Assembly: GCA_016302095.1 (NCBI GenBank)
Contig: JAEDOE010000066.1
Location: forward strand, 1-6,574
Source of the DNA: Anaerovibrio sp.
GTDB taxonomy: Bacteria > Bacillota > Negativicutes > Selenomonadales > Selenomonadaceae
DNA: 6,574 nt
Reading direction: 5' to 3'
Part shown: positions 6,567 to 6,574 of the stretch, piece by piece
Layout of the letters: each line of letters opens with the position of its first letter
Numbering within the stretch: the first letter of the stretch is position 1
Notes under the pieces: generated by a model
Databases searched by the model: none
What the model was told of the DNA's origin: nothing
The model's input: only the letters and a program-made list of their open reading frames with translations
Position numbers and translations under genes: made by a program

Positions 6567-6574
6567 ATCACAAA

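Overview
The window carries four genes in two unrelated blocks. The left two thirds is a divergently transcribed pair of cyclic-di-GMP signalling genes. The right third is the end of an aromatic amino acid (shikimate pathway) operon. Coding DNA is moderately GC-rich and favours CTG, GGC, AGC and CAG codons, while the spacers are AT-rich. Promoters look sigma70/SigA-like. The style of the AroC and AroK proteins and of the multi-PAS GGDEF protein recalls a Gram-negative Firmicute of the Negativicutes (Selenomonas-like). That placement comes from general recognition, not from a search, and is only moderately certain.

Layout. Positions 1-2050 (minus) hold the N-terminal 683 codons of a c-di-GMP phosphodiesterase. 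It has a degenerate GGDEF domain, an intact EAL domain and two PAS-like modules behind them, and it runs off the left edge without a stop. Positions 2051-2316 are a divergent regulatory spacer with one plausible extended -10 promoter facing each way and AT-rich repeats between and beyond them. Positions 2317-4752 (plus) hold a complete 811-residue soluble diguanylate cyclase: four PAS-like domains, two leucine-heptad coiled coils and an intact GGDEF domain without the usual inhibitory I-site. Positions 4753-4882 contain a strong, probably bidirectional terminator between convergent genes. Positions 4883-5407 (minus) are shikimate kinase (aroK), and 5404-6555 (minus) are chorismate synthase (aroC), joined by a 4-base ATGA overlap.

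How they work together. The divergent pair can make (GGDEF) and destroy (EAL) c-di-GMP, and both proteins are cytosolic and rich in PAS-like sensory modules. The arrangement suggests a locally balanced switch, but the stimulus and output cannot be read from the sequence. AroK and AroC catalyse two steps leading to chorismate and are co-transcribed toward the terminator. Nothing links them to the signalling pair beyond convergence. I saw no RNA genes, mobile elements, CRISPR arrays or riboswitches. The most unusual material is the set of related, divergent PAS-like modules shared by the two signalling proteins and the reversed domain order of the phosphodiesterase.
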